A stretch of DNA of 64,000 nt from Salvator merianae (taxonomy: Eukaryota > Chordata > Lepidosauria > Squamata > Teiidae), in the NCBI GenBank assembly GCA_003586115.2, contig QVOM02000029.1:25171348-25235347 (forward strand), written 5' to 3'. Positions within the stretch are counted from its first letter, which is position 1; every line of letters starts with the position of its first letter. The notes beneath the pieces are model-generated. The model worked only from the letters and a program-made list of their open reading frames with translations, had not been told where the DNA came from and ran no database searches. Positions 45,121 through 56,077 of the stretch are shown one piece after another. The translations under genes were made by a program, and so were the position numbers.

Positions 45121-46689
45121 CAAAAGGTCCAGCCAGAAATGCCTTTGAGGGCAGGGTCTAGCCTTCAAAGCTGGGCCTAGCCTCCAACATTGATAGCTGG
45201 GCCTAGGCCTGGATGGGCCATTTGAAATAAAGATGGTTATTAAACTGTGCTAGGGTTAGTCTGGCCCAGCATGACTACCTAAAGTGGGACAGAACTGTGC
45301 AGGGTAGCCTGTAGCATAAGGAATCAACCTAAGTTAAGTGGATTTTATGTGGTCATATCATTACTACTAACAGCTGCAACGAAAGTAACAGCAACCTGTC
45401 TGAAGCTGCATCTACTTAATGCATAATGGCTGACATATGTCTGACTGGGGACTGCCATGACCCTGCACCAAAGGCAGATGTTTCCACCCCAGTAGCCAAT
45501 AGGGGTGACTTACATTTTGCAGAGAAGGATTTCACAATCAGAGATTATCCCCTGATGATTGATTTGGCATAAGAATGATATATGCCCATCATGTTGCCCC
45601 TTGCCTTATCTAAACTCAGATTGTACATTTCAGGTCCTTTCTAGGCTAAGATGCCATTGTCAGGTTCTACCTGCAGAAATATTCTGGGTGATGAGGAGGA
45701 CCACTCTGAAGCTTTGGTTGTTTCGCCAAGATCCTTCCACTCCAATTACAGCAGCAAGTCACTCCTGTCCTGTTCTCAATCAGACCTGTTTGGAGCTTTA
45801 GCTAGATGGTGCATTTGCAAGGTTTAGTCAAGTAAATTGTCTTAACCAAAGTGCTATTTTCTGCCTGTAGACCTAAAACACGATAGTGGTTCCTGGAAGG
45901 GACTACCAGAAAGTAGAGAAGATAGATCTTCCGTTCTATGAACAGTCTTGAATTCAGACACCAGTAGCTTTTTTTTTTTTTTTTTTCCTCCTCTGCTACC
46001 AACAAAGAATACTGGGGACTAACTAAGGAAGAAATTAGATCAGAAAAAAATCTTCATAGCAAAGGAGCTGACTATGCCAGTCCAGAAACAAGTATTAATT
46101 TCCTTTGTTAAGAAGAAAAGAAATGGCCAGAAGTGGACAAGAGCATGTCTTAATGAACCCACCAGCTTAATCCAGCAGGATATTGGAGAGGGATGGGCAG
46201 AATAGCCTAACATCACTAGATTTTATTTATGCCTCAATGAAATTCATTGCTAGGTCTGTTGCTTCACTGCTTTTAAAGAACCTTTCATCTAAGTGTCTAC
46301 AAATTGCTTGTGTAAAATGTATAAGAAAACAACTTTTGCGTACACTTATGTAATGGAATAAATATTTTATGTACAGCATTGTTTTTATGAGAAAACAAGT
46401 TTCATGTAAAATATGTAGGTGTTGTGCTGTAATGCTTCAAAATGGCAACACAAAATCTGTAGATGTGAGCAAATTAAATAAGAGCATCAGAAAAAGGGCA
46501 ACCCACTCTATCTATTTATTTATCTATCTGTCAAGATTTCTGTACAGTTAGGAACTGGATAATGAAGTCTAGTAGCATTTGCTTTCTGCCTGGAATTGCA
46601 GCTAATGCTAGTATACAATGGGAACTGCTATTGCTAATATCAGCTTCTCTATTCATAGGGAAAATCTGTCAGGTTGAAGAAGGGGTAAT
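45121..46689. other. Unassigned DNA
   Basis: GGGCCTAG/GGTCTAG words recur near 45135-45215, perhaps a decayed minisatellite. A T run lies at 45970-45986. No gene is supported. Confidence 0.4.
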
Positions 46690-47393
46690 TCTTAGTAAGG
46701 GATAAATCTTTAAAAATCTATGGTGAGATCAAACTTGGAATATTGTGTACAATTCTGGTCACCTCACCTCAGAAAAGATATTATGGAAGGTACAGAAAAG
46801 GACAACCAGAATGATCAAGGGGCTGGAACACCTTTCTTACAAGATCAGTCTGCAACATCTTGGCCTCTTCAGCCTTGAAAGACATTGTTTAAGAGGAGAC
46901 CTGATTGAAGTATATAACATCATATACAATATAGATAAGGTGGGTAGAGAAACAACACTAGGACAACACTAGGACCAGGGGGCACTCTATGAAACTGATG
47001 GGTAGGAGAGTTAGGACCAACAAGGGGAGGTATTTTTCCACCCAGAAGGTCATCGGTCTATGGAATTTACTATCAGAAGAGGTGGTGACAGCAATCAGCC
47101 TGGATAGCTTTAAGAAAGGATTGGACACAGATACATGGAGGTCAAGTGTATCAATGGCTACTAGAATGGATGCCGAGTTACTTCCTCCAGGTTGGAAAGA
47201 CAGACAGGATGCCTGTAAAACCCATTTGCAGGGAGTCAAGAGCAGGTGAAGGTTTTGCCTTATATTCTGCTTGAGAATACCCAGAAACAATTAGTGGGCC
47301 ATTCAGTGAAACAGGATGCTGCACTAGATGGACCGTGGCCTGATCCAGCAAGGCTCCTTTTATGTTATTCTGTTCTTAAGGGTCATCCTTGTT
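46690..47393 (+). pseudogene. CR1-like LINE, ORF2 C terminus and 3' UTR (TTATGTTC-tail type)
   Basis: The reading runs VRSNLEYCVQFWSPH (with a frame correction), then KVQKRTTRMIKGLEHLSYKI and LQHLGLFSLERHCLRGDLIE, and in the next frame RTNKGRYFSTQKVIGLWNLL with SEEVVTAISLDSFKKGLD. These are the closing motifs of CR1/L2-group ORF2. The 3' UTR contains GGACCGTGGCCTGATCCAGC and ends ATGTTATTCTGTTCTTAAGG. It is the best-preserved of four copies in the window. Confidence 0.87.
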
Positions 47394-47399
47394 GAATAA

Positions 47400-47532
47400 A
47401 GCCTCTTCAAGGAGAGGCTGGACAGTTATCTGTCTGGGATGCTTTAGTGAATCCTGCATTGAGCAGGGGGTTGGACTCGATGATCCTAGAGGTCCCTTCC
47501 AACTCTATGATTCTACGATTCTATGATTCTAT
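47400..47532 (+). mobile_element. CR1 3'-end insertion (ATTCTATG tail)
   Basis: The 133 bp run from AGCCTCTTCAAGGAGAGGCT through GGACTCGATGATCCTAGAGG and CCTTCCAACTCTATG to four ATTCTATG-type units, the hallmark 3' end of sauropsid CR1. GAATAA flanks it at 47394-47399 and 47533-47538. The sequence on either side is continuous in the inverted paralogue at 24710-24760, which lacks the CR1. Confidence 0.9.
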
Positions 47533-47579
47533 GAATAAATAACATCATGAACAAACCCTAATATTATGGCCCAGTTTTC

Positions 47580-47700
47580 ACCTTATTCAGAAAGTTATTT
47601 ATGTATTCATTTATTTATACTGCTTCCCATTAAAATATAATCTCAAAGTGGTGTATAAAGAATAAAAACAGTTAAGATCATGGTAGTTATATAAAAACAT
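47580..47700 (-). mobile_element. LINE 3' tail fragment (L2-like)
   Basis: TTATTTATACTGCTTCCCAT then ATAATCTCAAAGTGGTGTAT, a decayed minus-strand version of an L2-like tail. Confidence 0.45.
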
Positions 47701-47815
47701 AGGCTGCAGTCAGATAGGGCCCATAAGGTGGGATCATATTATGCTGTGGCAATTCAATTTTCTAAGTGTGAACAGGTCCATTATCCTCAGAACAGAAAAC
47801 ACAATGGGTCTTTCT

Positions 47816-47985
47816 GCACTTAGATTTATTCCAGATTATATCTCAGAATAGAGACCTGCCATCTGCATACTAGTGCAGACTGTGATAGGCCCTGGGCAAG
47901 ACCTTTTATCATTTGCACTAGGATGTGGATGGCACATCCCTATTTCGGGATATAATCCGCAATAAGGCCAAGTGCAGAAAGGACC
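47816..47985. mobile_element. Family A short-TIR element (170 bp)
   Basis: The ends are GGGTCTTTCTGCACTT and AAGTGCAGAAAGGACC (14 of 16 complementary), flanked by AAT on both sides (47813-47815 and 47986-47988). The interior CAGAATAGAGACCTGCCATC is shared with 57922-58034 and 36411. Confidence 0.8.
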
Positions 47986-47988
47986 AAT

Positions 47989-49030
47989 GAAACCAGAAAT
48001 TCCCTAGCCAAAGTAAACCCAGGGTGATGCTGACCTCAGTTCAGCCTGACCTTTCAGGTCCTCTACATATGTAAGGACAAAGCAGAATTAAATGTAGATA
48101 AGAGAGGTTTAAAACCTTTAGTGTGGACAGTGCCTTTTTCATTTTCTGTTGAATGTGGTTGTCTGGAAAAACAGGCCTATTAAAAACACATAAAGCATTC
48201 TATCATAAGCATTAGGACCTGTTTTCTCTCCCTCCCACCTCCCTCCAGGTGTACGTCTGGTGCTAACACTGAAAGAGTTATTTATGGCCACATAAGAAGT
48301 CTCTGGGCTGCATGAATCAACAGCAACATGGAAGTAACACAGAAAAGGTCTGCATTTGTACGCATCTTAGTAAACCCTGTGAAATGTTGATCTGAGAGTT
48401 TATCAAGCTGTCTGATTAGCCTTGGCTCTAGGGAGACATCTGTGACAGCTCAGCAAACCTATCTAGGTTGATACAGCAGCTGGTCTGTCTATCAGATGAC
48501 TCAAAGCAACTCCAAACTGCTGTGTTAAAGCATTCAGATTGATCTAGCAGCTTTTGTGTGTCAGAAGAGGTGCCAGTCACTTTAAAAAGATGAGATCTAC
48601 AAAGCAAGATTTGTATGCAGTCCTTTCAATGTATCCTGGGGTAGAAGGAATCTGTATAAAAAAGTTTATCCAGTGCAGACAGGCACAGTTTGATGTCTAC
48701 TGCAAGGAAATGGGGGGAGGAGGGGAAGGATGCTGCAGCTGAGAGAGACATCTTAACTTGCATAAAACAGGTTGTGGATCCACAGCTGTTCTGCATCAAA
48801 TTCATTGCAAGGAAATATGTTTTCTTTTCTTTTTCATTTTACTCACTAGTTTGCTTCTTCCTTCCCTGAAGCAGCACTCATCTGCACCTGTCTGCTCTGC
48901 AAGAGATAATTTTGTTAAACATACATGAAGCTGACTCCCACTTTTGAAGAATATGTATACAATATTGTTAAAAGAATACAAATATTGAAAGCTATCTGTG
49001 AAGAAGGTATGGATGCCAAGGCAGTTAAAT
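47989..49030. other. Unassigned DNA
   Basis: No supported gene; a 62-codon ORF at 48554-48742 has no domain. Confidence 0.45.
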
Positions 49031-49402
49031 GGATTTTTTTTTTATGATTTGGCCAATGGAAATTATGTCTTTCAGATTGTTTTCATTGTCTTCAGACATA
49101 TGTTGAGTTGAAGGAGTTGCTCCAGTATTATTACTTTTTGCTTCCTCAGATCCATTGGGGCTTAGAACTAACACAATATTAATGTTCAGTACAGGCCAGA
49201 GCAAGTGAGCACAGGTAGAAGATCTTCTTCTGCTAAGAACTGGTTCATGAGCTTCATCTGAAGTCCATGTAGGTCTGGCAAAACTTCCTCTGGTCCAACT
49301 TGCAATGGGCTGGATTGAAGGAATATTTGTCAGTGCCATGAGAATTTCAAATTTATTTAGCTTATATGCCACCCTGTTCCACAGTTTCAGGGCAGATACC
49401 AA
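49025..49402 (-). other. Unexplained coding-like ORF (125 aa), possible decayed exon or retrocopy
   Basis: The reading is hydrophilic and acidic toward its end (NGSEEAKSNNTGATPSTQHM, then SEDNENNLKDIISIGQ) and finishes KKKSI at an A run. About the first 25 codons fall in the antisense of an L2-like tail (49338 onward), so only 49025-49330 could be real. I do not recognise the protein. Splice sites, a paralogue or a 3' tail that would prove a gene or processed pseudogene are not evident. It may be chance. Confidence 0.25.
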
Positions 49403-49498
49403 GAGGTTAAAACAGCATTTAAAGATAAAAAAGCAAAATATAAACTAAATATTCCCAGTGACTGAACGCTAAATTAGACAAAAGACTTTCTTTCTTTC

Positions 49499-49554
<56 letters not shown>

Positions 49555-49690
49555 TCCTTCTCCATGATGCCCGAAACAGCTGAATGTTGATGCCTAGTGT
49601 ATCTACGTGAGGATATTTTTCCAAAGTCTGGGGACCATTACTGAGAATGCACTCATTCTAGGCTTTTCCTCATGAACAATCATCTCTAAG
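49338..49690 (-). mobile_element. L2-like LINE 3' end interrupted by (TTTC)n
   Basis: TTTATTTAGCTTATATGCCA and CCTGTTCCACAGTTTCAGGG are the minus-strand tail. After the (TTTC)n at 49486-49556 the UTR resumes with TTTTTCCAAAGTCTGGGGAC and CATTACTGAGAATGC, as in 52970-53010. The LINE is non-coding here. Confidence 0.65.
49486..49556. repeat. (TTTC)n microsatellite
   Basis: About 17 TTTC units with one CTC interruption near the start. Confidence 0.95.
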
Positions 49691-50549
49691 GTGCTTGTTA
49701 CCCATTTCCCTACCACCATCACCATGTGTGAATGCAGCCTTGGATATGGGTATAAGAGCTAGAATATCGTAAATGGCTCCCCACTCCATTCCAGCTGTCC
49801 AAGCCCAGAAAAATGCCTGAGACATGGCAACAAAGGATCACAGCCTGCACTTCTAAATTCTGAAACAAACAAACAAATATTTGCATATTAATTTAGACTC
49901 ATAAGAGCCTTCTGTATATCCTCTTATTGTTTGGTCTCAGTTGGGTAACATTTTCAGAAAGAAAGAGGATAAAATCAAATCTTGCTTACTCTGTGCATTT
50001 ATATATATAAGCTTTGTATTGTATTTCAGAATGTTCTTCAAACCTACAAAAGGATTATGGGATGAAGTTCTTCATATCTCCCATCATGCTCCATAGGAGC
50101 CTCTGTATCTTGTATTAATTATTGGTGAAAAACATTTCATACATTTATAGTAGATGGCAATACTGGATGTAGCATTGCTCTTTATCAATATGATAATCAA
50201 CTTGGAATAAGATGTTTCTAAGCCATTGCCTTGATGGCTTAGTCCTTGAAAGTCTCAATTACTTGTTTCAAATTCTCACCCCTTCTGCAAATCCTACTCC
50301 CTGCCTGGCATTATGTGGAACATAGTGTAATCCATCAGATCTTTGCTGTAACGATTCAGTGCTATATTGAATTACTTCTTAAAGGTGCTGAAGGCCAAAA
50401 GTGAAATGAAATCCCAGTGAAATGGCTTCAGAAAATATCTGAGAAGGGGCACTTTGTACTTTTGAAATGTTACCAAATATATTCAAGGGAAGATTTCTGT
50501 TCATTTTATTGACATTTGAATGAGTTTCTTGGACTGCTGTTTATGGACA
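49691..50549. other. Unassigned DNA
   Basis: No gene or named repeat is supported. Confidence 0.45.
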
Positions 50550-50557
50550 CCACACAG

Positions 50558-51686
50558 TAGGGATGTGCACGAAATGAATTTTCTCTGTTCGTTTCGCAAT
50601 GCATCGAAACTTCGTTGCTTCGTTTTTGCACAAAAACGGAAGTCGCGAAAATGGCGATTTTCGTTTTTGCAGCGAAAATTTTCGAAAATTTTCGAAAACC
50701 GGAAGTGGAAAATCAATGAACTAAGTAGCGAAAAACAAACGCCGCATATCCCCCTGCCCTCTCCCTTCTATATTTGACCGTCCATGTTGCTAATTTAAGG
50801 AGTTGCTTCGTTAAAAGTAAAAATTGCACGGAGCTTACATTTTACCGGCGGCTGGTTTGTAGCAGGATTCAAAGCAACGAAGGTACGTTTGGGGTTCCTC
50901 ACTGCAGCTCAAAAGCAAGCGAAAGCAAGCGAAGGAATTTTTTTCGCTTTGATTTTTTGTCATTTTCGATGCCTTTTCGACGCTCATGTCTGTGCGCGCA
51001 CGCGCGCTAACTTCTGTCCCTTTAACTTATCGGCGCGACTCGTCACTGTCTGCCGTCCGTGCCGATCGTTTGGGGCACAGAAATTATTACCTCGCCTACG
51101 AGGCTGGCAGGCTTAGTCAGCGACGCACGAAGCAATTGCCTTCAGCTCAGCGCGTAATTTAGAAGACTGGCGGCAGCCGCAGGATGAAATAACTCCCTAC
51201 TTCTGAGCAGCAGCGAAATGACGCCTCGTCTTGCCCTCCCTCCTTACTTCCGAGCAGCAGCAAAATGACGCCTTGTCTTGCCCTCCGTTTCAAAAAGCAG
51301 AACTATATACCACCATCAAAGACGTTTTATTAACTCCTAGCCATCTGAGTTTCTCATCCTCATGCGGTGCGATCGCTGTGAGGCAGGCGAAGAGTTAAAA
51401 AAATACCGTCTTTCCTAATGTGATGCATTACAATTTCCACCTCTAGAGGCAGAGACTTGAGGCTATGAAGCTACCGAGCTTCGTTGCATCGCAGTTTTTG
51501 CAGCGAAAAAAGACGAAAAATAGCCTTCACGGTGAGTAGCGAAGGTCACGAAAATTGACGAAAATCGCCGTGACTTTCGCTATTCGCTTACGCGATAGAG
51601 AGGGCACTTCGCATTCGATGCGAATGTTGCGAAGCAATGAAATTCGTACGAAATTTCGTTGCTTTGAAATTTCGTGCACATCCCTA
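50558..51686. mobile_element. hAT-like non-autonomous DNA transposon, copy 3 (1129 bp, distinct subfamily)
   Basis: Both ends are TAGGGATGTGCACGAAAT, an 18-bp perfect terminal repeat, flanked exactly by CCACACAG (50550-50557 and 51687-51694). The interior differs from copies 1 and 2 but uses the same style of GAAGC/CGAAA words and subterminal hairpins. It is CpG-rich. A tandem pair of about 49 bp (TTCTGAGCAGCAGCGAAATG and TTCCGAGCAGCAGCAAAATG) lies at 51199-51291. ORFs in it have no transposase signature. Confidence 0.93.
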
Positions 51687-51694
51687 CCACACAG

Positions 51695-52004
51695 TCAAAG
51701 AAGTGAGAGAGCAAAATTGGACTTCTCATATTATTGGCTCATTTAGACTAAATTTGCAGCATGTTTTATTAATTAACTTTACATTCTATTTATTTTCCAT
51801 GCATGCAAGGTAACATTTATTATTGGAGGAAGTAAAGTAAAATTTTATTGTTAAGAATATTGTGGTGATTTAAGCAATAATTGCTATATAAATAAATGAA
51901 CATTAAGGAGGGGAAAAAAAAAACTTTAATCCTGATAATTCAGAGAAAGACCCAATGTACAGGAACTCTGCTGACAGACTCTGAAGAAGCAGTTAAGCTG
52001 TCAC
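51695..52004. other. Unassigned DNA
   Basis: AT-rich, with nothing recognisable. Confidence 0.45.
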
Positions 52005-52121
52005 TAGCTGCATCCAGATGTTGCTCACTTATCCCTCTATATTTGGATATTCCAGAATATCCATGCTTTATTCTGGAATATCAAATATAGCAAAATGAGT
52101 AAATGGCATCTGGATGTAGCC
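52005..52121. mobile_element. Short MITE, TIR family GCTGCATCCAGA, copy 2
   Basis: AGCTGCATCCAGATG at the left is inverted as CATCTGGATGTAGCC. The interior palindrome ATATTTGGATATTCCAGAAT matches 13982-14119. Confidence 0.68.
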
Positions 52122-52513
52122 TAAGTGATGTCTGGATTCAGCCATAGCTATTCACTGTTCTTAAGGAGATTGCTATGCGTATGTGATATTCCAATATATT
52201 GACTCATGATTATAGGTCAATTAGGATATCAAATTTGACCAATGATGATGATTGCCTGATTGATACTGGGAAAATGTGATGAAAGGCAAAACTCTTTGTT
52301 AAAGAAAAGTAGAGAAAAAAGTTTCACCATTTATGAACCTCAATTTTCTTCTTTTACTACTGAATAATAGCTTGAAATTCACCATCTGCTTGATAAAGTC
52401 TACAAATGCATGCAATTTCAAGATGATCTGATGTGACACAACACATTAAAATGGGATGGTTTGGAGGAAAGGAAAGAAGGTGGGTTATATTTTCAATTGT
52501 TTTAATACTTTAT

Positions 52514-52514
<1 letters not shown>

Positions 52515-52562
<48 letters not shown>

Positions 52563-52572
52563 CAACAACAAC
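52515..52572. repeat. (AAT)n(AAC)n microsatellite
   Basis: About 15 AAT units followed by 4-5 AAC units. Confidence 0.95.
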
Positions 52573-52689
52573 TATTGTGACATGTCCCCTATTGGGACCT
52601 TTTAGGGAAGGGTAGTTTTTTTTTTTTTAAATGAATTGTTTTCCTTATTTAACAAATATATTATTTGCTTTGGTGAAGTTTTAATTTGT

Positions 52690-53030
52690 GACTCAAAAGT
52701 AATTTATTTATCTATTTCTTTATTTCAGGGTATTTCCATCCCACTGTTCACACAAAGTTCTCAAGGCAATTCACAAAATTTAGTAAACATTAAAAATTAT
52801 AAACCATGATTAAAATCAAGAAAATATAATACATATTTATAATATTTAAATGTCCCCATCCACTGCAGGATAACATTAGGAAAAAGTTAAACATCAAAAG
52901 CCTGGCCAAAGAGGCACATTTTAAACAGCTTCTAAAAAGCATATCATGCTGGTGTCTAGAGGACCTCAGGCGGAAGGCTGTTCTAAAGTCTGGGGGCCAT
53001 CTCAGAAAAGGCTACCTTCTCTTTCTCTTT
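52690..53030 (-). mobile_element. L2-like LINE 3' end, host of a nested LINE
   Basis: TTATTTCAGGGTATTTCCAT is the minus-strand tail. AAGGCTGTTCTAAAGTCTGG, GGGCCATCTCAGAAAAGGC follow. After the nested insertion it seems to resume near 53413 (TTCCTGCACTCCAAAG). Confidence 0.6.
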
Positions 53031-53311
53031 AAGAACATAAGAACATAAGAGGAGCCTTGCTGGATCAGGCCACGGCCCATCTAGTCCAGCATTCTGTTTC
53101 ACACAGTGGCCCACCAATTGCTTCTGGGCATTCTCAAGCAGAAGATAAAGACAAAACCTTCACCTGCTCTTGACTCCCTGCAAATGGTTTTACAGACATC
53201 CTGCCTGTCTTTCCAACCTGGAGGCAGTACCTAGGCATCCATTCTAGTAGCCATTGATACACCTGACCTCCATGAATCTGTCCAATCCCTTCTTAAAGCA
53301 GTCCAGGCTGA
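53031..53311 (-). mobile_element. CR1-like LINE 3' end nested in the L2-like LINE
   Basis: On the minus strand this is the 3' UTR of the TTATGTTC-tail LINE: it starts AAGAACATAAGAACATAAGA on the plus strand, then GGAGCCTTGCTGGATCAGGC. The flanks are CTTCTCTTTCTCTTT on the left (53016-53030) and the same repeat, expanded, on the right, consistent with an insertion into or duplication of a short TTCTCT tract. Confidence 0.82.
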
Positions 53312-53314
53312 TGG

Positions 53315-53408
53315 CTTTCTCTTTCTCTTTCTCTTTCTCTTTCTCTTTCTCTTTCTCTTTCTCTTTCTCTTTCTCTTTCTCTTTCTCTTTCTCTTTCTCT
53401 TTCTCTTT
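53315..53408. repeat. (CTTTCT)n microsatellite
   Basis: About 15 hexamer units adjoining the nested LINE. The minus-strand Lys/Arg repeat ORF across it is an artefact. Confidence 0.95.
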
Positions 53409-53731
53409 TTTTCCTGCACTCCAAAGCCCATGGGAGACAAATGACGGGAAAGTTATGTAAATTGTGATTGTTTAACCAGTGAAAGCAACATTTGTTGGTA
53501 GTGTGACATCATCAGTAGTAGGATCCAGTTAGCAGAATAGTGGAGTGCAATGGAAATGGCCCTGTGGGCTTGCATACTGACACAAAGTCCCACCTTTGTG
53601 CTGTGCTGATTTGATGGGCTTTTTTAAGGTTGCAATGGAAAACACCAAGATTTCCCTCTCCAAACAATAGAGGGTCTGAATGAGGGAATATTTACCTTCT
53701 GTTTTGTTTTGTTTCAGATAACATAGACAGA

Positions 53732-53871
53732 GACTGCATCCAGAATCGCTTTCTATTATATTTGGATATTCTGGAATAAAGCAAGGATATATCCAAATAT
53801 AGTGGGAAAAGTAACCCATGCCTGGAATAACCTAATATAGTGAAATAAGTAAACAATGCCTGGATACAGCT
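53732..53871. mobile_element. Short MITE, TIR family GCTGCATCCAGA, copy 3
   Basis: GACTGCATCCAGA and, inverted at the right, AGCTGTATCCAGGCATTG. The interior has ATATTTGGATATTCTGGAAT and a partial duplication of its right end (CATGCCTGG near 53816, AATGCCTGG near 53855). Confidence 0.62.
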
Positions 53872-55340
53872 TTAGCTTCTCCTTTCTAGGTGTTAATTGA
53901 AGGAAGTAAAAAAAGTGGAAAGGAATGTTAAATACATGTTATTTTATTTATAAACACTCTTATATTTCTGCCTTTTCAATTACCGCTCCAAAACAGTGTC
54001 AGATATGCCTTACAAATTCACAGCAGCCCCAGAATATAGCATTACGTCCCCTTAATGCTCCACACCATGCCAGCCAACAACTTTTTGAATCAAGCTGATT
54101 ACTTAACAGAATTAGAGATTACTTTCAAAGCATCTGGTATAAAAAAAATATAAAGTTAAAAATGTCATCAAAGCAATGAAGAAAATGAGCTTATACTTTA
54201 AATAGTTGCAAACATTTCTCTACCACAGTGTAGATAACTTTAGAGCAAAATACTATGAATCTCTTGAAACAGCCACAACAACATTTTTATTATGATTCTA
54301 TCTGAATAATTTTGTTATCCACGCCAAGAAAATCTCAGGATTTGAAGTGCAAATATGTAAGGTTCTTGAAAAATAAGCACCTACATTCAGAACTGGATAT
54401 TAAGACTTTTCTATAAATGTTGTGAATAGCTTGGAAGTAATTGGGCTTACAGCATTCTCCAGCAGACGCATACATTATTGTTGAGACGGATGTGCTGCCA
54501 TTAGATGGAAAGCAATGTAGCTATAGCAGCTGAAATAGATGCAACTTTACTGGAAGACCACATTTATATAAGTTAATTTACCACTAGTTAATATGTAGAC
54601 AAGAATACTGAAACTAGGATCATGAGTTTGGTGCATGATATTTCTCAGGCTTACGGCTTTCTTGAGGACTTATGGATTATGTACGCCCTTTTGCATTGCT
54701 AAGTGTCAACCCTCCTCCCTTACCAAAAAAAGAACCATCTGAGTTACTGAGTTCTATGCTATGTCCCAGAAAATCTGATTCAGATTAACTTTCTAATGCA
54801 CCTGCTCCATGTCTCCAACACCAGTTTTAATGTCACTTCAGAGTTTGCTGTTGTCTTCCTAGAATATTATATAACCCAGTTGTGTAGATAATGGGCACTT
54901 CACTTTGTTACAGATCTTACACTAATAGACGTATGCAGTGGGATTGGGTACACACATCTACAAGCCTCAAGGACTATGGAATGTAAGGCTGTATGGGTGT
55001 CTGGATCATAGAAAGCTAAGGAAGGCACTAGAAGAAACAAACAATTGTCAGAAACAATGACAACAGAAGATATCACACACCTTTTTGCCCTTTCTTGTGC
55101 TTATCCAGAAATAGTATAGTTTTCTCTGTCATTTTGCTTTGATTTTAGTGTATTTTCATCTGGCAGGATCCACATGCTTCCATAATGGTGCCAGGGAGAG
55201 ATTGAAGTTTGCAGGGATTGGATGATTTTACACTAGTTGCACTAAAATCCTATTGTAGAGTAGTGGGAAGCACTGCCAGAATTGTTTTTCCTCTCAGAAT
55301 AGAAGAAAGCACTCCAACAACATTTTCCACCACCTTTTCA
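53872..55340. other. Unassigned DNA
   Basis: A possible LINE tail (TTATTTTATTTATAAACACT) lies at 53939-54000. Otherwise I recognise nothing. Confidence 0.42.
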
Positions 55341-55379
55341 CACCGCTACCACTACCACCACTACCACTACCACTACCAC
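55341..55379. repeat. (ACCACT)n microsatellite
   Basis: ACC and ACT trinucleotides alternate for about 39 bp. Confidence 0.85.
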
Positions 55380-55775
55380 ATGTATCAACTTAGGGTACTT
55401 CCCTTGTGCCAGCATCCATGGCTTTGTTTATGCTGATGCCGGAAATGGAAAACTTCAGGGATCATTTCCTGTATCTCCAGAAACAGGGCTGAGAAGAAAC
55501 ATCAAAACTGGGGAATGAATATGCCCTGGCTTTGACATTGCCACTACTGTGGGCAGGAAAAGTTCAAGTACTTTGGCCCTTCTAATCACAGTATCTCCCA
55601 TTGCACAAATCATGTCACTGCATGATTAAAGGTCTAAATAAAATACGCACTTACTCAACACTCCACTGTTATCTCTCTCATACATGCTCATGTGCATGCA
55701 CATTGAATTTGGCCCATTGTTTTTGGCCCTAGAACTATGCAGTCTTCAAGCTGAGTATTAGGAGTTTCAGTGGAT

Positions 55776-56069
55776 GAGCTAAACAGGTTAACTTTTGAAC
55801 CTGTTGAAAACAAATACTGTTTGCATCATACTGAACCATGTGTTTTTGTATGAACTGGTTTGAATGAACAGGTTCTAAATCTCACTGGCCCTTTAAAAAG
55901 GGCTTTTTAATATATATTTAGGTGGTATTTTAAAGAATGAAAAACTTGAACCTGTTTGATGTTCGAATTGAACCAGGCTTAGCCTGTTTGAACTGGTTTG
56001 AGTTCAAACTCAACGTGGTTCTGTTCAATTCAAACTAAAACACTATTTTTATGTTCATGCACATCTCTA
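55776..56069. mobile_element. Degenerate hAT-like MITE, GAACC-rich type
   Basis: The right end is ATGTTCATGCACATCTCTA, the inverted TAGAGATGTGCAT-type hAT end. CAGTGGAT occurs at 55768-55775 and 56070-56077. The left end is badly diverged, so the 8-bp match may be chance. The interior repeats GAACCTGTT and TTTGAACTGGTTTGA. Confidence 0.5.
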
Positions 56070-56077
56070 CAGTGGAT

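Noticed and set aside
53231..53440. Lys/Arg repeat ORF
   Set aside because: It is the translation of the (CTTTCT)n repeat.
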